The translations under genes were made by a program, and so were the position numbers. Shown in pieces: positions 35,042-43,432 of a stretch of DNA of 64,000 bases. Below the pieces are notes generated by a model, which saw only the letters and a program-made list of their open reading frames with translations, had not been told where the DNA came from and did not search any database. The first letter of the stretch is position 1. Each line of letters opens with the position of its first letter. Source of the stretch: Variovorax sp. J22G73 (lineage in GTDB: Bacteria > Pseudomonadota > Gammaproteobacteria > Burkholderiales > Burkholderiaceae_C); NCBI RefSeq assembly GCF_030317035.1, contig NZ_JASZYK010000004.1:434001-498000 (forward strand), written 5' to 3'.

Positions 35042-36103
35042 TCAATCGACGGCGCAAGCCGCCTCCTCTTCGCCGGACAGTTCGTCGTCCGCCTCTTGCT
35101 GCACGGGCATGCGTTCCATGCGGTCCGCGAGCCCGTCGAAATAGTCGCCGACCGCGCGCAGCTGCTCGCCGCAGTCCTCGATGGTGTTCATGCGCGCGCG
35201 AAACGCCTCGCCCTCGGGCAGGCTGCGCACGTACCAGCCGATGTGCTTGCGCGCCGTGCGCACACCGCTGTAGTCGCCGTAGAGCGCGTAGTGCTCCACG
35301 AGGTGGTCGAGCAGCAGGCGGCGCACTTCGGCCACCAGCGGCGGCGCGCGGTGCGTGCCCGTTTCGAGAAAGTGCGCGATCTCGCGAAAGATCCACGGCC
35401 GGCCTTGCGCGGCGCGCCCGATCATCACCGCGTCGGCGCCCGTGGCGGCGAGCACGTCGCGCGCCTTCTCGGGCGAACGCACATCGCCGTTGGCCACCAC
35501 CGGCACGCGCACCGCGGCCTTCACGGCGGCGATGGTGTCGTACTCGGCATGGCCCTTGTAGCCCTGCTCGCGCGTGCGCCCGTGCACGGTGAGCATCTGC
35601 ACGCCGGCCGATTCGAAATCGCGCGCCAGCTTCACCGCGTTGCGATGGTCGTGGCTCCAGCCGGTGCGCATCTTCAGCGTGACCGGCACGTTGTACGGCT
35701 GCGCCGCGTCGACCACGGCCTGCACGATCTCCAGCGCCAGCGGCTCGTCGCGCATCAGCGCCGAGCCCGCCCACTTGTTGCACACCTTCTTGGCCGGGCA
35801 ACCCATGTTGATGTCGATGATCTGCGCGCCGCGCTCGATGTTGTAGACCGTGGCCTCGGCCATCATGGCCGCGTCGGTGCCCGCGATCTGCACGGCGATG
35901 GGGCCGGGCTCGCCCTCGTGGTTCGCGCGGCGCGAGGTCTTCAGCGTGCCCCAGAGTTCCTTGCGCGAAGTGACCATCTCGCTGACCGCATAGCCCGCGC
36001 CGAGTTCGCGGCACAGCATGCGAAAAGGCCGGTCGGTCACGCCGGCCATGGGCGCGACGAACAGGCGGTTTTCCAGCGTGTGGGTGCCGATCTGCAAGGT
36101 CAT
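35042..36103 (-). CDS. dusB: tRNA-dihydrouridine synthase B
   Basis: A 353-residue FMN-dependent Dus enzyme that reduces uridine in tRNA D-loops (position 17 in E. coli DusB). It has RLFVAPMAGVTDRPFRMLCRELG, DINMGCPAKKVCNKWAGSAL with the catalytic Cys, TVHGRTREQGYKG and VVANGDVRSPEKA. I start at the ATG at 36103 (MTLQIGTHTLENR), which matches DusB; the frame continues to an ATG at 36160. The C-terminal tail (MPVQQEADDELSGEEEAACAVD) is acidic and non-conserved. Confidence 0.95.
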   Translation of the reverse strand: MTLQIGTHTLENRLFVAPMAGVTDRPFRMLCRELGAGYAVSEMVTSRKELWGTLKTSRRANHEGEPGPIAVQIAGTDAAMMAEATVYNIERGAQIIDINMGCPAKKVCNKWAGSALMRDEPLALEIVQAVVDAAQPYNVPVTLKMRTGWSHDHRNAVKLARDFESAGVQMLTVHGRTREQGYKGHAEYDTIAAVKAAVRVPVVANGDVRSPEKARDVLAATGADAVMIGRAAQGRPWIFREIAHFLETGTHRAPPLVAEVRRLLLDHLVEHYALYGDYSGVRTARKHIGWYVRSLPEGEAFRARMNTIEDCGEQLRAVGDYFDGLADRMERMPVQQEADDELSGEEEAACAVD

Positions 36104-36342
36104 GGGAAGGGGGGAGCGGGCGCGTTCGGCTGCTGAAAAATGAGGCACGATTGTAGCCATGCCGCGTTTCAGCGACTGAAACGATTTGCGCCCTGGGTAC
36201 CCGCGGGGTACCTGTGCGGCACCGGTGTAAATACGGCCGCGTCGCGGGGCTTTCTCCCACGCGCATGCGACGTGAGCGCTGCCTATACTGCGCGAGCCCT
36301 CCGCGGGGCCCTATCGGCCTCTACGGGGACTTCACCCACCTT

Positions 36343-36807
36343 ATGCAAGCCTGGCTCGACTCTCTCATGGCGCTGCTGGCGCTGCCGCAATACGGCCTCT
36401 CGACGTTGTTCGTGGCCGCGTTCATTTCCGCCACGCTGCTGCCGGTCGGCTCCGAGCCCTTTCTGTTCGGGCTGCTCAAGCTCAACCCCGACATGTTCTG
36501 GCCGGCCATCGCGGTGGCGACGGTGGGCAACACGCTGGGCGGCGCGGTCGACTGGTGGATGGGCTACGGCGCGCACAAGGTGGCGGACAAATACTCGCAC
36601 TCGAAACACCATGTGCGGGTTCTGGGCTGGCTGGAGCGGCTCGGCCCGAAGGCCTGCCTGCTCAGCTGGCTGCCGCTGGTGGGCGACCCGCTGTGCGCGG
36701 TGGCCGGCTGGCTCAAGCTGCCGTTCTGGCCCTGCGTGGCCTACATGGCCATCGGCAAGTTCCTGCGCTACATCACCATGACGGTGGCGCTGCTGCAGAT
36801 CTTCTGA
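36343..36807 (+). CDS. yqaA: YqaA/DedA-family membrane protein
   Basis: A 154-residue inner-membrane protein of the SNARE-associated/DedA superfamily, YqaA type. It has LSTLFVAAFISATLLPVGSEPFL, AVATVGNTLGGAVDWWMGY (the conserved G...N...D re-entrant region) and LLSWLPLVGDPLCAVAGWLKLPF. DedA relatives include undecaprenyl phosphate flippases; the YqaA substrate is unknown. The ATG at 36343 starts at MQAWLDSLM; the longer open frame upstream to 36214 reads as intergenic DNA. The stop abuts the GST stop on the other strand. Confidence 0.9.
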   Translation: MQAWLDSLMALLALPQYGLSTLFVAAFISATLLPVGSEPFLFGLLKLNPDMFWPAIAVATVGNTLGGAVDWWMGYGAHKVADKYSHSKHHVRVLGWLERLGPKACLLSWLPLVGDPLCAVAGWLKLPFWPCVAYMAIGKFLRYITMTVALLQIF

Positions 36808-37482
36808 TCAGCTCAGCAGGCCGTACGGGCCGCCGCGCTCGAGCGCGCGCTTGTACGCGGGGCGCGCATGAATGCGCTCCAGGTACGCCATGAGCCTGGG
36901 CCGCTTCGCGTCGAGCCCGCCGCGCGCCTGCGAGGCTTCGACCGGAAAGCTCATCTGGATGTCGGCGCCGCTGAACTCGTCGCCGGCAAACCATTCGCTC
37001 TTGCCGAGCTCGGCTTCCATGAAGCTCAGGTGGCCCGCGATGTTCGGGTTGATGAACGCGCCCTTGGCCTTGGCCGCGATGGCCTTGGCGATGGGCTTCG
37101 CGAAGAACGGCATCTTCGCGGTCTCGATGCGGTCGAACACCAGCTTCAGCAGCAGCGGCGACATGGCCGTGCCTTCGGCAAAGTGCAGCCAGTAGCGGTA
37201 GCGCAGCGCCTCCGGCGTGCCGGCCGCGGGCGCGAGGCGGCCCTGGCCGTAGCGCTCGATGATGGTCTCGATGATCGCGCCCGATTCCGCGAGCGTGAGT
37301 CCGTCGTCCGTGGTGACAACCGGTGACTTGCCCAGCGGATGAACGGCCCGCAGCGAAGCGGGCGCCAACATGGTTTGCGGATCGCGCTGGTAGTGGACGA
37401 TCTCGTAGGGCAGCCCCAGCTCTTCGAGCAGCCAGAGCACGCGCTGCGAGCGCGAGTTGTTGAGGTGGTGGACGGTGAGCAT
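36808..37482 (-). CDS. Glutathione S-transferase
   Basis: A 224-residue GST. The thioredoxin-like N-terminal domain has MLTVHHLNNSRSQRVLWLLEELGLPYE with Ser 10-12 as the likely glutathione-activating residues, and HPLGKSPVVTTDDG with the cis-Pro. LAESGAIIETII follows. The C-terminal helical domain contains LSFMEAELGKSEWFAGDEFSGADIQMSFP with the conserved N-cap/hydrophobic staple. Role in detoxification is presumed; substrate unknown. It is convergent with yqaA. Confidence 0.94.
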   Translation of the reverse strand: MLTVHHLNNSRSQRVLWLLEELGLPYEIVHYQRDPQTMLAPASLRAVHPLGKSPVVTTDDGLTLAESGAIIETIIERYGQGRLAPAAGTPEALRYRYWLHFAEGTAMSPLLLKLVFDRIETAKMPFFAKPIAKAIAAKAKGAFINPNIAGHLSFMEAELGKSEWFAGDEFSGADIQMSFPVEASQARGGLDAKRPRLMAYLERIHARPAYKRALERGGPYGLLS

Positions 37483-37574
37483 GAGGGCGGGCCTTGTGGA
37501 GGAATTCGGAGCGCGCGGAGTCTACCGAACAATCGCCTCGAGACCGCCCGCCGCCGACCGAAGGCACAACCGCC

Positions 37575-37760
37575 TTATTTCACGCCTGCCCTGCGCAATT
37601 CCTCTGCGGTGACGCGAACGAGCTTCTGGTCGCGCTGCACGACGATCGCGGTGTCGGTGCGCACGGCGGCTTCCCGCGCGGCCTTGGCGGCCCGCCGGAT
37701 CGCAATCAGCGATGCCGCCAGGTCCTTGTCCTTGGCCTGAGTGAGCTGGTCGCGGGTCAT
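37575..37760 (-). CDS. Small partner protein of the zeta-toxin-like kinase
   Basis: A 61-residue, Ala/Arg/Lys-rich, mostly helical protein (MTRDQLTQAKDKDLAASLIA, then IRRAAKAAREAAVRTDTAIV). The ATG at 37760 overlaps the TGA of the kinase gene (ATGA), so the two are translationally coupled. I do not recognise the family. The position suggests an antitoxin or modulator of the kinase, although zeta antitoxins are normally encoded upstream. That role is inference only. Confidence 0.65.
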   Translation of the reverse strand: MTRDQLTQAKDKDLAASLIAIRRAAKAAREAAVRTDTAIVVQRDQKLVRVTAEELRRAGVK

Positions 37761-38278
37761 GGTGCTTCCCCCCATTCAATGAGCGCCGGCTCTTCGCCGG
37801 CGTTGTCGTACAGCGCCCAGGCATTCACGGCACCGCGGTAGCGTTCGTCGAAATTTCGACGTCCCGCTTCGAAGCGCCGGCGAATCACGTCCTCAGGAAT
37901 GTGATGACCGCCCTGCCGTACACGTTCGGCCACGCGCGCCACAGCGAATTCCGCGGTCGGCAGCGCCAGAAAGAAAAGGCTCACGTGATAGCCAGCCTTG
38001 CGCCACTCGCCGATATGTCGCAAGTAGCCGAGCCCCGACAGCGTGGTCTCGAAGGCAAAGCTCTCCCGGCGGCGGACGCAGGCGGCAATCTCGTCCAGCA
38101 TCAGCCGGCCGGCCTTGATGGCTTCGGCCTCCGGTGCAAACGGTGACAACCCCGCTGCAATGAGGTCGGCATTGATGAACCGCTGGGTCTGCGCTTCCTG
38201 CGGCAGGAAAGCGCGGGCGAAAGTGGTTTTGCCCGCGCCATTGGGGCCCGCGATGACGACGATCTTCGGATGGCTCAT
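37757..38278 (-). CDS. Zeta-toxin-like P-loop kinase
   Basis: A 173-residue P-loop NTPase with Walker A IVVIAGPNGAGKTTFARAFLP and the zeta-like FINADLIAAGLSPFAPE segment, then a conserved RRRESFAFETTLSGLGYL region. Zeta toxins phosphorylate UDP-N-acetylglucosamine. This chromosomal subgroup (predicted ABC-type ATPases in older annotation) is shorter than epsilon-zeta toxins, and its substrate is not established. The ATG at 38278 gives MSHPKIVVIAGPNG. It lies 24 bases after ychF and overlaps a 61-residue gene. Confidence 0.85.
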   Translation of the reverse strand: MSHPKIVVIAGPNGAGKTTFARAFLPQEAQTQRFINADLIAAGLSPFAPEAEAIKAGRLMLDEIAACVRRRESFAFETTLSGLGYLRHIGEWRKAGYHVSLFFLALPTAEFAVARVAERVRQGGHHIPEDVIRRRFEAGRRNFDERYRGAVNAWALYDNAGEEPALIEWGEAP

Positions 38279-38302
38279 CAACGGGGCTCTGTGCTCCGGC
38301 CC

Positions 38303-39394
38303 TCAGGAGCTGAACAGGAAGTTCATCACGTCCCCATCCTTCACGACGTATTCCTTGCCTTCCGAACGCATCTTGCCCGCGTCCTTCGCGCCCTGCTCGC
38401 CCTTGAAGGCGATGTAGTCGTCGAACGCGATGGTCTGGGCGCGGATGTAGCCCTTCTCGAAGTCGCCGTGGATCACGCCGGCCGCCTGCGGGCCGGTGTC
38501 GCCGATGTGGATGGTCCAGGCGCGCACTTCCTTCACGCCGGCGGTGAAGTACGTCTGCAGGCCCAGCAGCTTGAAGGCCGCGCGAATCAGGCGGTTCAGG
38601 CCCGGCTCTTCCTGGCCGATCTCGGCGAGAAACATCTTCTTGTCTTCGTCGTCCATCTCGGCCAGGTCGGCTTCGATCTTGGCGCAGATGGCGACCACGG
38701 GCGCGCCCTGCTTGGCGGCGTATTCGCGCAGGCGGTCGAGGTAGGGGTTGTTCTCGAAGCCGTCTTCGGCCACGTTGCCCACGAACATGGCGGGCTTGGC
38801 GGTGATGAGCGTGAAGCTCTTCACCAGCGGCTGCTCTTCCTTGGTGAACTCGAGCGCGCGCACCGGCGTGTTCTCGTTCAGCGCGGCCTGGCAGCGCTCG
38901 AGCAGGCCGACCAGCTTCTGCGCGTCCTTGTCGCCAGAGCGCGCCACCTTGGTGTGGCGGTGCAGCGCCTTCTCGACCGTGGCCAGGTCGGCCAGGCAGA
39001 GTTCGGTCTGGATCACCTCGATGTCGGAGATCGGGTCGACCTTGCCGGCCACGTGGATCACGTTCTCGTCGTCGAAGCAGCGCACCACGTTCACGGTGGC
39101 GTCGGTTTCGCGGATGTGCGCGAGAAACTTGTTGCCCAGGCCTTCGCCCGTGCTGGCACCGGCCACCAGGCCGGCGATGTCGACGAACTCGACGATGGCG
39201 GGCACCACGCGCTCGGGCTTGACGATCTCGCTCAGCTGGGCAAGGCGCGGATCGGGCACTTCCACCACGCCCACATTGGGCTCGATGGTGCAGAACGGAT
39301 AGTTTTCCGCCGCGATGCCGGCCTTGGTCAACGCGTTGAAAAGGGTGGATTTACCGACGTTGGGCAGGCCGACGATGCCGCATTGCAAACTCAT
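38303..39394 (-). CDS. ychF: Redox-regulated ATPase YchF (Obg-like)
   Basis: A 363-residue YchF/OLA1 protein. It has the P-loop GIVGLPNVGKSTLFNALTK, FCTIEPNVGVVEVPD (switch I), the NxxE-type specificity region that allows ATP rather than GTP use, and the C-terminal TGS domain (VRAWTIHIGDTGPQAAGVIHGDFEKGYIRA). The family associates with ribosomes and negatively affects oxidative-stress resistance. An AGAGGA ribosome site precedes the ATG at 39394. Confidence 0.97.
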   Translation of the reverse strand: MSLQCGIVGLPNVGKSTLFNALTKAGIAAENYPFCTIEPNVGVVEVPDPRLAQLSEIVKPERVVPAIVEFVDIAGLVAGASTGEGLGNKFLAHIRETDATVNVVRCFDDENVIHVAGKVDPISDIEVIQTELCLADLATVEKALHRHTKVARSGDKDAQKLVGLLERCQAALNENTPVRALEFTKEEQPLVKSFTLITAKPAMFVGNVAEDGFENNPYLDRLREYAAKQGAPVVAICAKIEADLAEMDDEDKKMFLAEIGQEEPGLNRLIRAAFKLLGLQTYFTAGVKEVRAWTIHIGDTGPQAAGVIHGDFEKGYIRAQTIAFDDYIAFKGEQGAKDAGKMRSEGKEYVVKDGDVMNFLFSS

Positions 39395-39583
39395 GGGGGG
39401 TCCTCTTGGGTAACCGTCGATTTTAGGCGAGCACGCCTGCGCGCCCGGGCGGCGGGGCATCGAATCCCTTCGTGAACCGCGTTCCGCCCCGTTCTCACCC
39501 GCTTTTCACGCCCCGTTTCCGCACAGCTTCCGACCCCGTTTCCGCCCTGTTTTCGCTCCAGATCGTCAGGGTAAGCACCGACT

Positions 39584-39606
39584 CGCAAACGTTTGCGCAA
39601 ACGTTT
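39584..39606. promoter_or_regulatory. Two overlapping LacI-type operators upstream of the ribose operon
   Basis: A perfect 14-bp palindrome, CGCAAACGTTTGCG (39584-39597), overlaps a second half-similar site whose AAACGTTT core is at 39599-39606. The two AAACGTTT cores are 12 bp apart. This core is the centre of known RbsR/PurR-type operators, so RbsR encoded in the operon is the likely ligand. Confidence 0.8.
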
Positions 39607-39620
39607 CCTTCTACTAATAT
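39593..39620 (+). promoter_or_regulatory. Probable ribose-operon promoter
   Basis: A -35-like TTGCGC (39593-39598) and a -10-like TAATAT (39615-39620) are separated by 16 bp. Both operators cover the -35 box and spacer, so a bound repressor would block RNA polymerase. Confidence 0.6.
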
Positions 39621-39681
39621 TGCAGCCCCGGCAAAGACCGGCGCCCGCACATACCAAGAGACATCCGGAGACACGCACAAC

Positions 39682-40659
39682 ATGAAGTTCACTCGCCGCA
39701 CCTTGCAAAGCACCGCCGCCCTGGCCCTGCTGGGCGCCCTCGCCTCGACCCCCGCCCTCGCGCAAGCCCAGGCCCAAGCAGGGGCCCAGAACCCGCCGAA
39801 GATCGCGCTGGTGATGAAGTCGATGGCCAACGAGTTCGCCCGCACCATGGACAGCGGCGCGCGCGCCCACCAGAAGGCGCACGCCGCCCAGTACACGCTG
39901 GTGGCCAACGGCATCAAGGACGAGACCGACACCTCCGCGCAGATCAAGCTGGTCGAGCAGATGCTCTCGCAGAAGATCGATGCGCTGGTGATCGCGCCGG
40001 CCGACTCCAAGGCCCTGGTGCCCGTGGTCAAGGCGGCCATCGACAGGGGCATCCTGGTGGTCAACATCGACAACAAGCTGGACGCCGACGCGCTCAAGGA
40101 CAAGGGCATCCAGGTGCCCTTCGTCGGCCCGGACGACCGCGGCGGCGCCAGGCAGGTGGGCGACTACCTCGGCAAGAGCCTGAAGGCGGGCGACAAGGTC
40201 GCCATCATCGAAGGCGTGCCCACCACCTTCAACGCCCAGCAGCGCACGCTGGGGCACCGCGACGCCATGAAGGCCGCGGGCATCGACGTGGTCAGCGTGC
40301 AGTCCGGCGCCTGGGAAATCGACAAGGCCAGCACGGTCGCCTCCAGCCTCATGCGCGAACACCCCGACCTGAAGGCCCTGCTCTGCGGCAACGACAGCAT
40401 GGCGCTGGGCGCCGTGGCCGCGGTGCGCGCGGCGGGCAAGACCGGCAAGGTGCTGGTGGTCGGCTACGACGACATCAGCGCCGTGAAGCCGATGCTCGCC
40501 GACGGCCGCCTGCTGGCCACGGCCGACCAGTCGGCGGTGCGCATCGTCACCACCGGCATCGAGACCGCGCTGAAGGCGCTGGCCGACAAGCAGACGCAGG
40601 CCACCATGCCGCCCCAGGTAATTACCAGTGTGGCGCTGGTGACCAAGCAGTCCAAATAG
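39682..40659 (+). CDS. rbsB: Ribose-type ABC transporter substrate-binding protein (first copy)
   Basis: A 325-residue periplasmic sugar-binding protein of the Peripla_BP_4 type. The signal peptide is MKFTRRTLQSTAALALLGAL...ALAQ, with an RR pair that resembles a weak Tat motif. An AQAQAQAG low-complexity spacer precedes the mature domain. Landmarks are IALVMKSMANEFARTM, DALVIAPADSKALVPVVKAAID, VVNIDNKLDADAL, LLCGNDSMALGAVAAVRAAG. The ATG at 39682 follows GGAGACACGCACAA. The next gene is a close paralogue. It should capture ribose or a related pentose. Confidence 0.94.
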   Translation: MKFTRRTLQSTAALALLGALASTPALAQAQAQAGAQNPPKIALVMKSMANEFARTMDSGARAHQKAHAAQYTLVANGIKDETDTSAQIKLVEQMLSQKIDALVIAPADSKALVPVVKAAIDRGILVVNIDNKLDADALKDKGIQVPFVGPDDRGGARQVGDYLGKSLKAGDKVAIIEGVPTTFNAQQRTLGHRDAMKAAGIDVVSVQSGAWEIDKASTVASSLMREHPDLKALLCGNDSMALGAVAAVRAAGKTGKVLVVGYDDISAVKPMLADGRLLATADQSAVRIVTTGIETALKALADKQTQATMPPQVITSVALVTKQSK

Positions 40660-40713
40660 AGCCCGTTCGCAAACGACAACCGCAGCCCTTCCATCCATCC
40701 AAGGAGACACACC

Positions 40714-41679
40714 ATGAAGCACGCCATGAAGTTCACCCGCCGTACCCTGCAGAGCGCCGCCGCGCTGGCCCTCCTGGGCGCGTTCGCCGCCACGCCCTCC
40801 TTCGCGCAGGACAAGCCCAAGGTCGCGCTGGTCATGAAGTCGCTGGCCAACGAGTTCTTCCGCACCATGGAAGACGGCGCCAAGGCGCACCAGAAGGCGC
40901 ACGCCTCCGAATACACGCTGGTGGCCAACGGCATCAAGGACGAGACCGACACCGCCGCGCAGATCAAGATGGTCGAGCAGATGGTGGCGCAGAAGATCAA
41001 CGCGCTGGTCATTGCGCCGGCCGATTCGAAGGCGCTGGTGCCCGTCATCAAGGCGGCCATCGACAAGGGCATCCTGGTGGTCAACATCGACAACCAGCTC
41101 GACGCCGCCGCGCTGAAGGAAAAGGGCATCCAGGTGCCCTTCGTGGGCCCCGACAACCGCGCCGGCGCCAAGCTGGTGGGCGACGCGCTCGCCAAGGAGC
41201 TCAAGTCGGGCGACAAGGTCGGCATCATCGAAGGCGTGTCGACCACCTTCAATGCGCAGCAGCGCACGCTCGGCTACCAGGACGCCATGAAGGCGGCCGG
41301 CGCCACGGTGGTGGGAGTGCAGTCGGGCCAGTGGGAAATCGACAAGGGCAACACGGTGGCCGCCGGCATGATGCGCGAGCACCCCGACCTGAAGGCCCTG
41401 CTGGCCGGCAACGACAGCATGGCGCTGGGCGCGGTGGCCGCCGTGAAGGCCGCGGGCAAGACCGGCAAGGTGCTGGTGGTGGGCTACGACAACATCGGCG
41501 CCATCAAGCCCATGCTGGCCGACGGCCGCGTGCTCGCCACGGCCGACCAGTTCGCCGCCAAGCAGGCCGTGTTCGGCATCGAGACCGCGCTGAAGGCCAT
41601 CGCCGACAAGAAGAAGCAGTCCGAAATGCCCGCCGAGGTGAAGACCGACGTGGTGCTGGTCACCAAGTCGTCGAAGTAA
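40714..41679 (+). CDS. rbsB: Ribose-type ABC transporter substrate-binding protein (second copy)
   Basis: A 321-residue paralogue of the preceding gene with the same signal-peptide core (MKFTRRTLQSAAALALLGAF) and long shared segments such as TLVANGIKDETDT and VPFVGPDNRAGAK. Differences cluster in the second domain (for example AVFGIETALKAI in place of VRIVTTGIETALK), so ligand range may differ. AAGGAGACACACC is a strong ribosome site before the ATG at 40714; the next ATG at 40726 is also usable. It is 54 bases after copy one and upstream of rbsA. Confidence 0.94.
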   Translation: MKHAMKFTRRTLQSAAALALLGAFAATPSFAQDKPKVALVMKSLANEFFRTMEDGAKAHQKAHASEYTLVANGIKDETDTAAQIKMVEQMVAQKINALVIAPADSKALVPVIKAAIDKGILVVNIDNQLDAAALKEKGIQVPFVGPDNRAGAKLVGDALAKELKSGDKVGIIEGVSTTFNAQQRTLGYQDAMKAAGATVVGVQSGQWEIDKGNTVAAGMMREHPDLKALLAGNDSMALGAVAAVKAAGKTGKVLVVGYDNIGAIKPMLADGRVLATADQFAAKQAVFGIETALKAIADKKKQSEMPAEVKTDVVLVTKSSK

Positions 41680-41682
41680 ATG

Positions 41683-41765
41683 TCGCTCGCCCCCCGGCTT
41701 CGCGCACTCCCCAACTGTCGCGTCGCCTCGCCTTCCCCCGCCGGGGGCGACACCCACGGAGCGGC
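41683..41765. repeat. Dispersed intergenic repeat element, copy 1
   Basis: The gap between the second binding protein and rbsA contains GCCCCCCGGCTTCGCGCACT followed by GTCGCGTCGCC and a CCCCCGCCGGGGGCGA hairpin. A related sequence occurs in the opposite orientation at 48004-48090. Such elements recur in intergenic DNA of Comamonadaceae. Confidence 0.6.
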
Positions 41766-41806
41766 ACGGCCGGTTCCGTGGTGTTTCTGGAATGAGGTTG
41801 TCGTCG

Positions 41807-43432
41807 ATGGCTGATAACGATCGCAGCGCGCCCGTGCTCTCCCTGGACGCCATGGGCAAGGACTACGCGGCGCCCGTGCTGGACGACGTTTCGCTCGTGC
41901 TGAACGCCGGCGAAGTGCTGGCCCTCACGGGCGAGAACGGCGCGGGCAAGAGCACGCTGTCGAAAATGGTGTGCGGCCTGGTGCAGCCCACGCGCGGCCG
42001 CATGCTGCTCGGCGGCAAGGCCTTCGCGCCTGCATCGCGCCGCGACGCCGAGCGCCTGGGCGTGCGCATGGTGATGCAGGAGCTGGGCCTGGTCACCACC
42101 TTGTCGGTGGCCGAGAACCTGCTGCTCGACCGCCTGCCCAACAAGGCCGGCTGGATCGGCCGCGCCGAGCTGCACGAACTCGCGGCGCGCCAGCTCGCGA
42201 AGATCGGCATGCAGAACATCGACCCGGCCACGCCCGTGGCGCGGCTGGGCATCGGCCAGCAGCAGATGGTGGAAATTGCCCGCAACCTGCAGGACGACAC
42301 GCGCGTGTTGGTGCTCGACGAGCCCACCGCCATGCTCACCCCGCGCGAAACCGCGCACCTGTTCGAGCAGATCGACCTGCTGAAGGCGCGCGGCGTGGCC
42401 ATCGTGTATGTGTCGCATCGGCTCGAGGAGCTGCAGCGCATTGCCGACCGCGTGGCGGTGCTGCGCGACGGCCGGCTGGTCGATGTGCGCGCCATGGCCG
42501 GCGTGCGCGAGGCCGAGCTGGTGCAGCGCATGGTCGGTCGCGCGGTGCACGAGCACGAAGGCCGGCCGCGCCGCGTGCCGGGCCCCGTGCTGCTGAGCGC
42601 GCGCGGCATCGGCCGGGCGCAGGCGGTGCGCGACGTCGACATCGACCTGCGCGCGGGCGAAGTCATGGGCCTGGCCGGCCTGGTCGGCTCGGGCCGTACC
42701 GAGCTGGTGCGCCTGCTGTTCGGCGCCGACCGCGCCGACCGCGGCGACATCTCCATGCATGAAGACGGCCGGCCCACGCAGCATGCGCGCAAGGGCTGGC
42801 GCTCGCCGATGCAGGCCATCCGCGCCGGCATCGGCCTGGTCACCGAAGACCGCAAGTCGCAGGGCCTGCTGCTGACGCAATCGATCCGCGTGAACGCCAC
42901 GCTGAGCGACCTGGGCGCCGTCTCGCGCGGCGGCTGGCTGCTGCGCTCCAAGGAGCGAGGCATCGCGCAGCGGCTGGTCGAGCTGCTGCGCATCCGCTCG
43001 CGCAGCACCGAGCAGCCGGTGGCCACGCTCAGTGGCGGCAACCAGCAGAAGGTGGTGTTCGCGCGCTGGCTGCACCGCGAATGCAAGGTGCTGCTGCTGG
43101 ACGAGCCCACGCGCGGCGTGGACGTGGGCGCGCGCGCCGACCTCTACGCCGAACTCGACCGCATGACCGACGCCGGCCGCGCGCTGCTGATGGTGTCCAG
43201 CGACCTGCGCGAACTGATGGCCATGTGCGACCGCATCGGCGTGATGAGCGCCGGGCGGCTGGTCGCGGTCTTCGAGCGCGGCGAGTGGAGCGAGCAGTCG
43301 CTGCTGGCCGCCGCCTTCAGTGACGCGGCGGGCCGCGCCGAACACCCTGGAACCGCTCCCTCCGTCGCTCCCGCGGCCCCCGGCGCCATTGCGGCGCCCG
43401 ACTCCACACCGGTCACCGCCCACACACCATGA
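41807..43432 (+). CDS. rbsA: Ribose ABC transporter ATP-binding protein (two ATPase domains)
   Basis: A 541-residue sugar ABC ATPase with two nucleotide-binding domains. The first has Walker A GENGAGKST and Walker B VLVLDEPTAML. The second has the degenerate loop GLVGSGRTE and signature LSGGNQQKVVFARWL, with Walker B LLLDEPTRGVDVGAR. The start at 41807 (MADNDRSAPV) has an AGG-containing sequence upstream; an in-frame ATG at 41792 is an alternative. The C-terminus is Ala/Pro-rich. It overlaps rbsC by 4 bases (ATGA). Confidence 0.95.
   Translation: MADNDRSAPVLSLDAMGKDYAAPVLDDVSLVLNAGEVLALTGENGAGKSTLSKMVCGLVQPTRGRMLLGGKAFAPASRRDAERLGVRMVMQELGLVTTLSVAENLLLDRLPNKAGWIGRAELHELAARQLAKIGMQNIDPATPVARLGIGQQQMVEIARNLQDDTRVLVLDEPTAMLTPRETAHLFEQIDLLKARGVAIVYVSHRLEELQRIADRVAVLRDGRLVDVRAMAGVREAELVQRMVGRAVHEHEGRPRRVPGPVLLSARGIGRAQAVRDVDIDLRAGEVMGLAGLVGSGRTELVRLLFGADRADRGDISMHEDGRPTQHARKGWRSPMQAIRAGIGLVTEDRKSQGLLLTQSIRVNATLSDLGAVSRGGWLLRSKERGIAQRLVELLRIRSRSTEQPVATLSGGNQQKVVFARWLHRECKVLLLDEPTRGVDVGARADLYAELDRMTDAGRALLMVSSDLRELMAMCDRIGVMSAGRLVAVFERGEWSEQSLLAAAFSDAAGRAEHPGTAPSVAPAAPGAIAAPDSTPVTAHTP

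Noticed and set aside
31059..35144. 1361-codon plus-strand frame across hemL and antisense to purH, fis and the start of dusB
   Set aside because: It shadows hemL, purH, fis and dusB in another frame or strand; each of these has full catalytic motifs in its own frame.
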